Below are positions 7,938 through 15,617 of a stretch of DNA of 44,641 nucleotides, piece after piece (positions within the stretch are counted from its first letter, which is position 1; each line of letters begins with the position of its first letter). The notes beneath the pieces were generated by a model. The model saw only the letters and a program-made list of their open reading frames with translations, ran no database searches and was not told the origin of the DNA. Source of the DNA: Propioniciclava tarda (GTDB taxonomy: Bacteria > Actinomycetota > Actinomycetes > Propionibacteriales > Propionibacteriaceae); contig NZ_FXTL01000022.1 of the NCBI RefSeq assembly GCF_900182665.1, positions 1-44,641 of the forward strand. The letters are read 5' to 3'. The position numbers and the translations under genes were made by a program.

Positions 7938-7973
7938 CAACAGGGGACGCCGCAGGTGCGGCGTCCCCTGTTG
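7938..7973 (-). terminator. Terminator of the LEA-like gene
   Basis: A perfect 16-bp stem, CAACAGGGGACGCCGC (7938-7953) with its complement at 7958-7973, has a 4-nt loop. It lies 16 bp past the stop of the LEA-like gene. On the minus strand the hairpin is followed by TTTGTCC. It also separates that gene from the riboswitch operon. Confidence 0.85.
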
Positions 7974-7989
7974 GGATGTGTCGAAAGGC

Positions 7990-8340
7990 TCAGGCCTCGA
8001 GGTCGTCCTTGACTTCCTCGACCTTCTCGGCCGCGGCGTCCTTGACGTCTTCGACCTTGGCGGCGGCGTCGTCGGCGGCGGCCTGCGCATCGCCCGTGAC
8101 CTGACCGATGAAGCCAGCAGCCTTCTCCTGAGCGTCGCCGATGAAGCCAGCGGCCTTCTCCTGCGCGCCCTCAGCGAAGTCCTTGGCCTTGCCGGCCGCG
8201 TCGATCACCGCGTCGTCGATGCCCTTGGCCTTCTCGGCCACGCCGTCGAGGAAGTCAGCAGCGTGCTCGTTGCCGGTCACGTCGCCGACGACCTTCTTGA
8301 CCGCGCTGACCGCGTTGTCGATGAAATCATCAATGCCCAT
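7990..8340 (-). CDS. Small LEA-like / apolipoprotein-like stress protein
   Basis: A 116-residue, highly charged, Ala/Lys/Glu/Asp-rich protein without signal peptide or membrane helix. Two near-identical copies of QEKAAGFIG (about residues 60-80) sit in a region of 11-residue-like amphipathic periodicity ending in EKVEEVKDDLEA, as in LEA-type or YtxH/CsbD-like stress proteins. A protective role in desiccation or envelope stress is inference only. ATG at 8340 is preceded by GGGAG at a normal distance and is preferred over the in-frame start at 8370. A weak promoter-like TAGACT lies at 8398-8393 (minus strand). The gene stands alone with its own strong terminator. Confidence 0.75.
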   Translation of the reverse strand: MGIDDFIDNAVSAVKKVVGDVTGNEHAADFLDGVAEKAKGIDDAVIDAAGKAKDFAEGAQEKAAGFIGDAQEKAAGFIGQVTGDAQAAADDAAAKVEDVKDAAAEKVEEVKDDLEA

Positions 8341-8450
8341 GGAGAGCTCCCTTGCTGCTTGGGGGCGCACTCTGCGCGCCCGTGCGTCCTCAAGTCTAGG
8401 GCCCTTGCCACGGGGTCACCAGACGAGCCGTCCCCGGCCGGGTGTGCCGC

Positions 8451-9053
8451 TCAGCTGGGCGTTGGCCGGGTGACCTCGAAGACGCGGAAGCCCTTGGCGC
8501 TGGCGGTGCGCTCGCAGGACCAGCCCTGGTCGATGAGCCAGCGTTGCAAGGAGTCCGCGCCGAGGTTGCGGCCGACGACGAGCCGCGCGACGCCGGTCGG
8601 GGTGAGCCTGGCCAGCCAGGCCAGCAAGAGGTCGTGCAGCGCCTCCTTGCCGATTCGGATCGGCGGATTTGACCAGATCTCGTCGTAGCGGACGCCCGGA
8701 TCGACCTCGTCCGGGAGCAGCGCGTTGACGCGTCCGCCAACGCCGTGGGCGTCCGCGTTGGTGCGCGTCAGGTCGAGCGCGCGCGTGTTGACGTCGACGG
8801 CGTCCACCTGGGCCTCGGGACACGCGACGGCGAGTCCGACGGCGATGGGCCCGTACCCGCAGCCGAGGTCCAGCAGTCGTCGGGCGCCGGGGGCGGGGGA
8901 GTGGGTGCGTAGCAGCACGCCCGTCCCGAGATCCAGGCCGTCGCCGGAGAAGACTCCGTTGGCCGTCGTGAAGGTCCAGTCCGTTTCCCAGAAGCGGACG
9001 CCGACGCTGCGGCGTTGCTCAGGGCCGGTCGGTGTCTCGAAGTAGTGGCTCAT
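8451..9053 (-). CDS. Class I methyltransferase, RsmC-like (16S rRNA G1207 type)
   Basis: A 200-residue SAM-dependent methyltransferase with the glycine-rich motif LLDLGCGYGP (61-69), an acidic VDAVDVNTRAL motif II and a SNPPIRIG motif (128-135), characteristic of N2-guanine rRNA methyltransferases of the RsmC/RsmD group. Only the catalytic MTS domain is present, as in actinobacterial single-domain relatives of RsmC. Activity on G1207 of 16S rRNA is a family-level prediction. Its ATG (9053) overlaps the truA stop by 4 bp, so trmB-truA-rsmC form one translationally coupled RNA-modification operon. Confidence 0.85.
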   Translation of the reverse strand: MSHYFETPTGPEQRRSVGVRFWETDWTFTTANGVFSGDGLDLGTGVLLRTHSPAPGARRLLDLGCGYGPIAVGLAVACPEAQVDAVDVNTRALDLTRTNADAHGVGGRVNALLPDEVDPGVRYDEIWSNPPIRIGKEALHDLLLAWLARLTPTGVARLVVGRNLGADSLQRWLIDQGWSCERTASAKGFRVFEVTRPTPS

Positions 9054-9886
9054 GCGTCCTCCTGGCAGTCCGGGCAGTCGTCGCGGCGGGCTCGGGCCTC
9101 GATCGCCCGCGCGGCCAGCTGATCGTCGGGCGGGTAGCCGACTTCTTCGAGCACCAAGCCGTCGGGCGGCAGCACCGGGACGCTGCCGACGCGTCCGCTC
9201 GAGCCGAGCAGGGAGGCCGGCCAGTCGACGCCCTGGCGGCCCTGGCCCACCCGCAGCAGCGCGCCCGTCAGCGAGCGCACCATCGAATGGCAGAACGCGT
9301 CGGCGCGGACCTCGACCTCGACGACGCCGGAGAGCAGGCCTTCGGGGACCCTCCGGACGCCGCAGCCCAGCAGCGTGCGAATCGTGGACGCGCCCTCGCG
9401 CCGCTTGCAGAACGCGGCGAAGTCGTGCAGTCCGAGCAGGGCCGCGCCCGCGGCGTCCATCGCGTCGACATCGAGCTCGCCCTGGACGGGCAGCACCCAG
9501 CCTCGCAGCAGGGGGTCCGGGGCGGAGGCGTCCGAGAGGCGGTAGACGTAGCGGCGCCAGACGGCGGCGAAGCGGGCGTCGAAGCCGTCTGGAGCGAGGC
9601 TGACGCGGCGCACGGCCAGGTCGTCGGGCAGGGCCCGGGCGAGTCGCCGCTGGAGTTCGGCGGCGGACGCGTCCGGGTCGTCGGACTCGACGTCGAGGTG
9701 CGCCACCTGGCCGCGGGCGTGGACGCCGGCGTCCGTGCGGCCGGCGCAGGTCAGCGGCGTCGGGCATCCGAGGAAGCGCTCGAGCCACAGCTCGAGCTCG
9801 CCCTGGACGGTCCGCAGGCCGCTCTGGGCGGCCCAGCCGTGGAACGCGGAGCCGTCGTAGCCGATGTCGAGGCGCAGTCGCGTCAC
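9050..9886 (-). CDS. truA: tRNA pseudouridine(38-40) synthase TruA
   Basis: It converts uridines 38-40 of tRNA anticodon arms to pseudouridine. The 278-residue protein begins VTRLRLDIGYDGSAFHGW and has the catalytic GRTDAGVHA motif with Asp52, plus downstream YRYxxx-like (WRRYVYRL) and FxxFCK-like (DFAAFCKRR) signatures. A C-terminal Cys pair (DCPDCQEDA) is unusual but unexplained. The start is GTG at 9886, overlapping the trmB stop (GTGA). Many actinobacteria have truA beside rplQ in the ribosomal cluster; here it is with tRNA and rRNA methyltransferases. Confidence 0.93.
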   Translation of the reverse strand: MTRLRLDIGYDGSAFHGWAAQSGLRTVQGELELWLERFLGCPTPLTCAGRTDAGVHARGQVAHLDVESDDPDASAAELQRRLARALPDDLAVRRVSLAPDGFDARFAAVWRRYVYRLSDASAPDPLLRGWVLPVQGELDVDAMDAAGAALLGLHDFAAFCKRREGASTIRTLLGCGVRRVPEGLLSGVVEVEVRADAFCHSMVRSLTGALLRVGQGRQGVDWPASLLGSSGRVGSVPVLPPDGLVLEEVGYPPDDQLAARAIEARARRDDCPDCQEDA

Positions 9887-10599
9887 GGACGCCGCCGGTA
9901 CGTCAGGTCGTGGATCTCGCGTCCGGCGGCGACGCCCCGCGCCTCGTACTTCGTGACCGGACGCTCGTCCCAGCGCGGCGCCCAGCCGCCGTGCAGGTTC
10001 TCGAAGGCCGGATGGGCGTCGAGGGTCTCGCGCATCCAGTCGGCGTAGTCGGACCAGTCCGTCGCCAAGCGCCAGAGTCCGCCGGGTTCGAGCCTGGACG
10101 CCGCCAGGTCGGCCAGTTCGGTGGAAACCAGGCGGCGCTTGTGGTGCCGGGCCTTGTGCCAGGGGTCCGGGAAGAAGGTCCACAGCTCGTGCAGGCCCGC
10201 GGGCGGCACCAAGAGGGCGAGTCCCTCTTCCCCGTTCGCCACGACGATGCGGACGTTGTCGACGCCGTGCCGGGCGATCCGCGACAGCGTGGACGCGACA
10301 GCCGGCACGAAGACCTCGAAGGCGACGATGTTGCAGTCGGGACGCCGCTCGGCGAGGGCCACCAGTGATTCCCCGCGGCCGGGTCCGATCTCGACGATCA
10401 GGGGCGCCTCGCGTCCGAAGGTCGACGTCCAATCGACGGACGCCTCGGCCGCGATGGAGGTGGACGTCTCGCGGGCGGGCACCTCGACGACCCAGCGCTG
10501 GGCGTAGGTGTCCCACGCCTTGGTCTGGCTGGCGTTCATGCGGGCCGAGCGGCGGACGTAGCTGACCACCTCGCGCTGGACACGGTCGGGCTTGGGCAC
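9883..10599 (-). CDS. trmB: tRNA (guanine-N7-)-methyltransferase TrmB
   Basis: It methylates G46 of tRNA at N7 using SAM. The 238-residue protein has the SAM motif EIGPGRGES (70-78), an acidic AFEVF loop and the family hallmark FFPDPWHKARHHKRR, which holds catalytic Asp and tRNA-contacting basic residues. The GTG start at 10599 has no ribosome site but is preceded on the minus strand by TAGCCT and 6 nt, a leaderless-type -10 box (10611-10606). First gene of the trmB-truA-rsmC operon. Confidence 0.93.
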   Translation of the reverse strand: MPKPDRVQREVVSYVRRSARMNASQTKAWDTYAQRWVVEVPARETSTSIAAEASVDWTSTFGREAPLIVEIGPGRGESLVALAERRPDCNIVAFEVFVPAVASTLSRIARHGVDNVRIVVANGEEGLALLVPPAGLHELWTFFPDPWHKARHHKRRLVSTELADLAASRLEPGGLWRLATDWSDYADWMRETLDAHPAFENLHGGWAPRWDERPVTKYEARGVAAGREIHDLTYRRRP

Positions 10600-10771
10600 G
10601 GCAGAAGGCTAGCGAGTTGGGGCGTCCGTCCCGGGCTCGGGAGAGTCCATGCACCTTGTGACGCACTGGCGGTGGCTGCCAGATCTGGCGTCTCTTTGGC
10701 CCTCTGCGCAAAATCTGGTCGCATCGACAGCGATTGGCGATAACTTCAGGCGTTGATCTAAGATTTCACGC

Positions 10772-11383
10772 GTGGATCTGTACCTGTTCACCTCGACGCT
10801 GCTCACCCTGCTGGTCATCCTCGACCCGCCAGGGCTGCTGCCGGTGTTCCTGGGGCTGACCCGGAGGATGGACGTCGCCGAGCGCCATCGGTCGGCGGCC
10901 AGCGCCTGCTTGGTCGCGTTCGGGGTGATCGCAGGCTTCGCGCTGTTCGGGCAGCAGATCCTGGACTACCTCCACGTGTCGATCCCGGCACTGCAGGTCG
11001 CCGGTGGGCTGCTCCTGCTGCTCATCTCGCTGGAGCTGCTGCAGGGCAAGTCCAACGGGGATGTGTCGGAGGAGGGCACCAACGTCGCCATCGTGCCGCT
11101 GGGCATTCCGCTGCTGGCCGGTCCGGGGTCGATCGTGGCGATCATGCTGGCGGTGCGGCACGCCGACGGCCTGGCCGATGTCGTGGCCGTCGGGTCCGCG
11201 CTGGCGGCCGCGATGGTGCTGGTGTACGTCTCGCTGCGCTTCGCCGGGCAGATCAGCCGCGTGCTGCGCAGGTCTGGCACCACGCTGGCGTCCCGGGTCG
11301 CGGGACTGTTGCTGGCCGGAATCTCGGTTCAGATGGCGGCCGACGGTGTGTTCGGCTTCCTGCGCACCCAGCCCCTCGGCTGA
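10772..11383 (+). CDS. MarC family integral membrane protein (UPF0056)
   Basis: A 203-residue, six-helix membrane protein. It starts LYLFTSTLLTLLVILDPPGLLPVF and contains PLGIPLLAGPGSI, both diagnostic of the MarC family, whose transport function is not established. It stands alone on the plus strand between the trmB operon and the EF-G-like gene. The GTG at 10772 lacks a ribosome site but follows TAAGAT (10759-10764) by 7 nt, as expected of a leaderless transcript; a TTGGCG at 10734 could be its -35 with a long spacer. Confidence 0.88.
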   Translation: MDLYLFTSTLLTLLVILDPPGLLPVFLGLTRRMDVAERHRSAASACLVAFGVIAGFALFGQQILDYLHVSIPALQVAGGLLLLLISLELLQGKSNGDVSEEGTNVAIVPLGIPLLAGPGSIVAIMLAVRHADGLADVVAVGSALAAAMVLVYVSLRFAGQISRVLRRSGTTLASRVAGLLLAGISVQMAADGVFGFLRTQPLG

Positions 11384-11542
11384 CGCCTTCGGGTGCCGGC
11401 GTCCCAGCGGACGTGAGCGTCGGCGTCCGAGCGGACGCGCGCCCCGGCGTCGAGAGATGACGGACGCCCCCGGGAAAGGTCCGCTGACGAACAGGCGGGA
11501 CAGACCTGAGCCAGCTCGCGGCGTCCAGAGCCCGAGGCGGCC

Positions 11543-11592
11543 AGCACCACGCGTGGCCCCGGACGAGTTCGCCCGGGGCCACGCGTGGTGCT
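11543..11592. terminator. Bidirectional terminator between marC-like and EF-G-like genes
   Basis: A perfect 20-bp inverted repeat, arms 11543-11562 and 11573-11592 with a 10-nt loop, lies one base from the stop of the EF-G-like gene and 160 bp past the MarC gene. Its position between convergent genes suits termination of both. The 11384-11542 stretch before it shows no gene. Confidence 0.88.
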
Positions 11593-11593
11593 C

Positions 11594-13693
11594 TTACTTC
11601 TCCTTGTCCGGCTTCTTGAACTTGTCGACCAGGTTGGCCGGCAGCAGTTCGTAGCCGTGGAACTCGCGGCTGAAGGTGCCGGTGCCGTGCGCCAGGCCGC
11701 GCAGGTCGATGGCGTACCGCGCCAGTTCAACCTGCGGGATGTTCGCCCGGATGGTCACCTTATGGTTGTCCGAGTCCGTGCCGAGCATCTGGCCGCGGCG
11801 TCCCGAAATATCGGTCATCACCGCGCCCATGTACTCCTCGCCGACAACGATCGTGACGAGATCGATCGGCTCGAGCAGGGCGACAATCGCCTTGTTCGTG
11901 GCCGCCTCCTTGAGCGCGTTGGCGCCCGCGAGCTGGAAGGCCATGTCGGAGGAGTCCACCGAGTGGGCCTTGCCGTCGAAGAGCGTGACCCTGACGTCGA
12001 CCATCGGGAACCCGGCGATGACGCCGCGCTCCATCTGGGACTTGACGCCCTTCTCGACCGACGGAATGAACTGGCGCGGGACCGCACCGCCCACCACCTT
12101 GTCGACGAACTCGAAGCCGGCGCCGCGCTCCAGCGGCTCGACCTCGACGTTGCAGACCGCGTACTGGCCGTGACCGCCCGACTGCTTGACGTGGCGGCCC
12201 TGCGCGGTGGCCTTGCCGATGAAGGTCTCCCGTAGGGCGATCTTGACGTCCTCTTGGGCGACGTTCACGCCGTAGCGGTCCTTGAGGCGGTTGAGCAGCA
12301 GGTCGGCGTGGGCCTGGCCGGTCGTCCACAGGACGAGCTGGTCTTCCGCACCGTGAGCGAGACGCACGGTGGTGTCCTCGACGGCCAGCCGTTGCAGGGC
12401 GCCCGACAGCTTGTCCTCGTCGTTGCGCGTCGCGGCCTTGATGGCCAGCGGGAGCAGCGGCTCGGGCATCTGCCAGTTGGGCACGACGCCGGACGCCTCG
12501 CGCGACGAGATGGTGTCGCCGGTTTCCGCGGTGGCCAACTTGGGCAGCATGACGATCTCGCCGGCGATGGCGGCCGTCTTCGGCTTCAGCTCGGTGCCGA
12601 CAGCCTGCTGGATGAGGCCGACACGCTCGTCGTGGTCGTGGTCCGGGTGGGCCTCGTCGGCCTTGCCGAAGTGCGACCGATGACCGGAGACGTGCACCAT
12701 GTCGTCGGTCTTCACGGTGCCCGAGAAGATCCGGACCATGGAGAGGCGTCCGGCGAACGGGTCGGTCGTCGTCCGGATCACCTGCGCGATCAGCGGCGCC
12801 GAAGGATCGGTGGGCGCCGGGCCGGTCGACTCGCCGTTGAGGCGGGTGAACTCGGGGTTCGGGTGCAGGCTCGGCGTCGGGAAGCCCTGCTCCATGAGGG
12901 AGAGCAGTTCCTCGGTGCCAAGACCGTTGGACGCCACGACCGGGATCACCGGGAACAGGTTGGCGTTCGCCGTGGCCTTCATCAGGTCGTTGAGCAGGTA
13001 GTCGCGACCCGGGTCCACGCCCTCGAGGTAGGAGTCCATCAGGTCGGCGTCGTCGGCCTCCTGGATGAGCCCCTCGATGAGCGGTCCACGGTGCAGTTCG
13101 ATCAGATCGTCGTGCGAGGTGTCGTCGTCGACGACCGAAGGCTCGCCGCCACCGGTGTAGTCGCGGAAGCGGCGGGTGAGCACGCTGACCGTGCCGTTCA
13201 TGCCGGTGCCGGACCCCACAGGAACGTGGGTGGGCAGGACGCCCTCGCCGAACGAGTCCTTCAACTGCTCGACCACGGTGTCGAAGTCGATGTGGCCGGC
13301 GTCCAACTTGGTCACGGCGATGACGCGGGGCAGGTTGGCCTCGCGGCACTCCTCCCATAGGGCCTGGGCCATGCCGTCCACGCCGTCGGCGGCGACCACG
13401 AAGATGGCGGCGTCCGCTGCCCGGATGCCCGCGCGAAGCTCTCCCACGAAATCGGGGTGGCCCGGGGCGTCCAGGAGGTTCACCTTCACGTTGCCCGTCA
13501 CCAGCGAGGCCAGGTAGAGCTGGGAAAGGCGCTCGGGATCGTCCTTCTCGCCTCTATAGCCAGCGACGCGCGCGCGCAGCAACTGCTCGAACAACGAGGT
13601 CTTGCCAGACCCGGCGTTGCCGATCAGCACCACGTTGCGCACATCGTCTGGGCTGTTCACCTGAATCTGTGCGTTGTTCACCTTCGAACTCAT
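11594..13693 (-). CDS. Elongation factor G-like GTPase (EF-G2 type)
   Basis: A 699-residue, five-domain EF-G relative. The P-loop is GNAGSGKTS where true EF-G has AHIDAGKTT, the G3 motif is DAPGHPDF (His retained) and G4 is TKLD instead of NKMD. Domain IV (GGHGQYAVCNVEVEP) and domain V (GRRGQMLG) are complete. Actinobacteria often carry such a second copy; the mycobacterial one is reported not to be a normal ribosome-dependent translocase, so the role is uncertain. ATG at 13693 (MSSKVNN) is chosen over an upstream in-frame start at 13729. The gene is divergent from rplM and ends at the 20-bp terminator. Confidence 0.9.
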   Translation of the reverse strand: MSSKVNNAQIQVNSPDDVRNVVLIGNAGSGKTSLFEQLLRARVAGYRGEKDDPERLSQLYLASLVTGNVKVNLLDAPGHPDFVGELRAGIRAADAAIFVVAADGVDGMAQALWEECREANLPRVIAVTKLDAGHIDFDTVVEQLKDSFGEGVLPTHVPVGSGTGMNGTVSVLTRRFRDYTGGGEPSVVDDDTSHDDLIELHRGPLIEGLIQEADDADLMDSYLEGVDPGRDYLLNDLMKATANANLFPVIPVVASNGLGTEELLSLMEQGFPTPSLHPNPEFTRLNGESTGPAPTDPSAPLIAQVIRTTTDPFAGRLSMVRIFSGTVKTDDMVHVSGHRSHFGKADEAHPDHDHDERVGLIQQAVGTELKPKTAAIAGEIVMLPKLATAETGDTISSREASGVVPNWQMPEPLLPLAIKAATRNDEDKLSGALQRLAVEDTTVRLAHGAEDQLVLWTTGQAHADLLLNRLKDRYGVNVAQEDVKIALRETFIGKATAQGRHVKQSGGHGQYAVCNVEVEPLERGAGFEFVDKVVGGAVPRQFIPSVEKGVKSQMERGVIAGFPMVDVRVTLFDGKAHSVDSSDMAFQLAGANALKEAATNKAIVALLEPIDLVTIVVGEEYMGAVMTDISGRRGQMLGTDSDNHKVTIRANIPQVELARYAIDLRGLAHGTGTFSREFHGYELLPANLVDKFKKPDKEK

Positions 13694-13834
13694 GGGGTAC
13701 ACCCTGCACCCCGCATTAGGGGCCTGCAACGGAATCGAAAGATTCGCCCGCGAGGCGGTGGACCACTCGCCGGGGCGTCCGAACGGGCATAGCGTTGGGT
13801 GGTCGGATGTCCTCAGCGCCGGGTTCCGGGCGTT

Positions 13835-13863
13835 TTGACCCGTCCCGACGCGACCGGTAATCT
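13835..13863 (+). promoter_or_regulatory. Promoter of rplM-rpsI
   Basis: TTGACC (13835-13840) and TAATCT (13858-13863) are separated by 17 nt, a near-consensus vegetative promoter. Transcription would start near 13870, giving a leader of about 80 nt to the rplM start. That leader holds several GGGC/GCCC pairs that could form a hairpin, possibly a ribosomal-protein autoregulatory site. Confidence 0.75.
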
Positions 13864-13950
13864 AACTCGCTGTTGCGCTTGGGCACGCCCGTCACCGGGC
13901 CGCCGCGCACGCCCGAAGTCAGCTCAATCTATGGAAGATGGTCCACGACC

Positions 13951-14394
13951 GTGTCTACGTACAGCCCCAAGCCTGGCGAGATCACCAGGAACTGGCATGT
14001 CATCGACGCCGAGGGTCTCGTCCTCGGCAAGCTCGCGGTGGCTTGCGCCACGCTCCTGCGCGGCAAGCACAAGGCGACGTTCGCCCCGCATGTCGACGGG
14101 GGCGACTTCGTGATCGTCGTGAATGCCTCCAAGATCGCCCTGACGGGCAACAAGGCCACCACCAAGATGGCCTACCGCCACTCCGGCACGCCGGGCGGCC
14201 TCCGCGCCGTTCCGTACGGCGAGCTGCTCGCCAAGGATCCCCGCAAGGCCGTCGAGCGCGCGGTCTGGGGCATGCTGCCCAAGAACCGCCTCAGCCGTCA
14301 GCTGATCGGCAAGCTCAAGGTGTACGCCGGCCCCGAGCATCCCCACGCCGCGCAGACGCCGCAGGCGTACGAGATCACCCAGATCGCCCAGTAA
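13951..14394 (+). CDS. rplM: 50S ribosomal protein L13
   Basis: A 147-residue L13 with the conserved [16 protein letters not shown]-terminus and the central [21 protein letters not shown] and AVWGMLPKN segments. The GTG at 13951 gives [14 protein letters not shown], the normal actinobacterial start; the longer in-frame opening from 13873 is upstream leader. A GGAAG lies 13 nt before the start, somewhat distant. Co-transcribed with rpsI 12 bp downstream. Confidence 0.96.
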   Translation: MSTYSPKPGEITRNWHVIDAEGLVLGKLAVACATLLRGKHKATFAPHVDGGDFVIVVNASKIALTGNKATTKMAYRHSGTPGGLRAVPYGELLAKDPRKAVERAVWGMLPKNRLSRQLIGKLKVYAGPEHPHAAQTPQAYEITQIAQ

Positions 14395-14406
14395 GTAGGA
14401 ATGAAC

Positions 14407-14931
14407 GTGACTGAGACTCCTGATACGACCGACCTCGCTGACGACGCGGTGACCTCCTTCGTCGACGAGCAGGATCGCGAGATCGCCTACCGCTCCGAGG
14501 CGGTTCCGTCCTCGGCCACCCCGGGCGCTCGTCCGGCGGTCGTCGCCCCCGGCGCCGCGACCGGACGCCGCAAGGAGGCCATCGCTCGCGTGCGCCTCGC
14601 TCCCGGCTCCGGCAAGTTCAGCATCAACGGCCGCTCGCTCGAGGAGTACTTCCCGAACAAGCTGCACCAGCAGACGATCAACGAGCCCTTCGAGACGGCC
14701 GCGGTCGTCGGCTCGTACGACGTCATCGCCAAGATCATCGGTGGCGGCGTCACCGGCCAGGCCGGCGCGCTGCGGTTGGCCATCGCCCGTGCGCTCAACG
14801 CCGTGGACGCCGAGGCGTCCCGTCCGGCCCTGAAGAAGGCTGGCCTGCTCACCCGCGACGCTCGCGTCAAGGAGCGCAAGAAGGCTGGTCTCAAGAAGGC
14901 CCGCAAGGCGCCGCAGTACAGCAAGCGCTGA
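14407..14931 (+). CDS. rpsI: 30S ribosomal protein S9
   Basis: A 174-residue S9 with an acidic, disordered N-terminal extension of about 50 residues, common in actinobacteria. The canonical body follows: [33 protein letters not shown], and the C-terminal [12 protein letters not shown] that reaches the P-site tRNA. I start it at GTG 14407, which is 6 nt after AGTAGGA; an in-frame ATG at 14401 abuts the same ribosome site with no spacing and is less likely. Second gene of the rplM operon. In related genomes glmM normally follows; here it does not. Confidence 0.94.
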   Translation: MTETPDTTDLADDAVTSFVDEQDREIAYRSEAVPSSATPGARPAVVAPGAATGRRKEAIARVRLAPGSGKFSINGRSLEEYFPNKLHQQTINEPFETAAVVGSYDVIAKIIGGGVTGQAGALRLAIARALNAVDAEASRPALKKAGLLTRDARVKERKKAGLKKARKAPQYSKR

Positions 14932-14943
14932 TTCTCAGCTCCT

Positions 14944-14977
14944 ACGAGGGCCGTCCGCTGGTGCGGGCGGCCCTCGT
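14944..14977 (+). terminator. Terminator after rpsI
   Basis: A 15-bp stem (14944-14958 with 14963-14977, one G-T wobble) and 4-nt loop sits 12 bp past the rpsI stop. No long T-run follows. Confidence 0.8.
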
Positions 14978-15033
14978 GGTCTGTCCTGGGTGGATGAGCG
15001 GTTCGCTGCACGCTCGGCGGGGGGTGGGTGCGC

Positions 15034-15087
15034 GGCATGCCCCTGGCGACCGGCATGCCCCTGGCGACCGGCATGCCCCTCGCGACC
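15034..15087. repeat. Three tandem copies of an 18-bp unit
   Basis: GGCATGCCCCTGGCGACC occurs at 15034-15051, 15052-15069 and 15070-15087; only the third differs, by one base (CTCG for CTGG). It lies in the non-coding gap between rpsI and coaA. No expressed frame is supported. It may be replication slippage. Confidence 0.9.
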
Positions 15088-15190
15088 GAGCGGGCGCGTA
15101 CCCGACGTGGTGGCTGTTCGACCCGAATCTCCCTGTGAGGGGGTGGTGGTCGCTCCCGGTGCTGGTGCTGGCACCGGTGACCCACGGGGG

Positions 15191-15238
15191 ATCTCTGTGC
15201 GCAACCGGGTGCTCTGGCGCCGGATTGCGCACAGAGAT
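15191..15238. repeat. Long inverted repeat around ATCTCTGTGCGCAA
   Basis: ATCTCTGTGCGCAACCGG (15191-15208) faces CCGG-A-TTGCGCACAGAGAT (15220-15238): 18 paired bases with a single bulged A around an 11-nt loop. It lies directly at the decayed end of the GNAT pseudogene. It has no T-run. It could be a small repetitive hairpin element or the trace of a mobile sequence. A separate 7-bp CCGGTGC/GCACCGG hairpin is at 15156-15177. Confidence 0.7.
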
Positions 15239-15239
15239 G

Positions 15240-15586
15240 GTGCGACCCGTCTGCGGCGTCCATGAGAGCGCTACCCACGCCGCGACGTTGCGCCCGCGGC
15301 AGGACCCCGAGCGGTCCCAAGACTGCAACCGGGGACAGTCGCTCGCCGTCGACAACGTGTCCGCGGTGCTCATCATGCAGCCGACCAGCTCGTCACAGAC
15401 GAAGGACTGCCCTGGCAGCAGGTCGGGATGGTCGGCGTGTGCTCGCCGCCAGATCGCGTGCTCGATGCATCCGGGCCGGTGAACGTCCCAGAACGACTGC
15501 CGGATCACGCTCAGGCAGACGTCAAGGTCCTCGTTCCGGTAGGGGCGCACGATCAGGGACTCGGTCCTCGACCGCTGGGACGGCAT
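15240..15586 (-). pseudogene. Decayed GNAT-family N-acetyltransferase
   Basis: From ATG at 15586 the reading gives LIVRPYRNEDLDVCLSVIRQ and a plausible GNAT N-terminal half through FVCDELVGCMMS. It then loses similarity while an adjacent minus-strand frame, from about 15320, reads GPLGVLPRAQRRGVGSALMD, the acetyl-CoA-binding motif A (consensus Q/RxxGxG/A). So one frameshift separates the two halves. After motif A the rest of the fold (beta5-beta7) is missing and the sequence runs into the inverted repeat and tandem repeats. It is a truncated, frameshifted relic; the intact substrate is unknown. Confidence 0.7.
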
Positions 15587-15617
15587 GACTGGGAGCGTAG
15601 GGCTCGGTTCGGCGTCT

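Noticed and set aside
7850-7963. Repeated GGACGCCGCAGGTGCG at 7849 and 7946 as a mobile repeat
   Set aside because: The match is short and built from the frequent GGACGCC word; the second copy is simply the terminator arm and loop.
15034-15087. CRISPR array
   Set aside because: The repeats are directly adjacent with no spacers, and no cas gene is present anywhere in the window.
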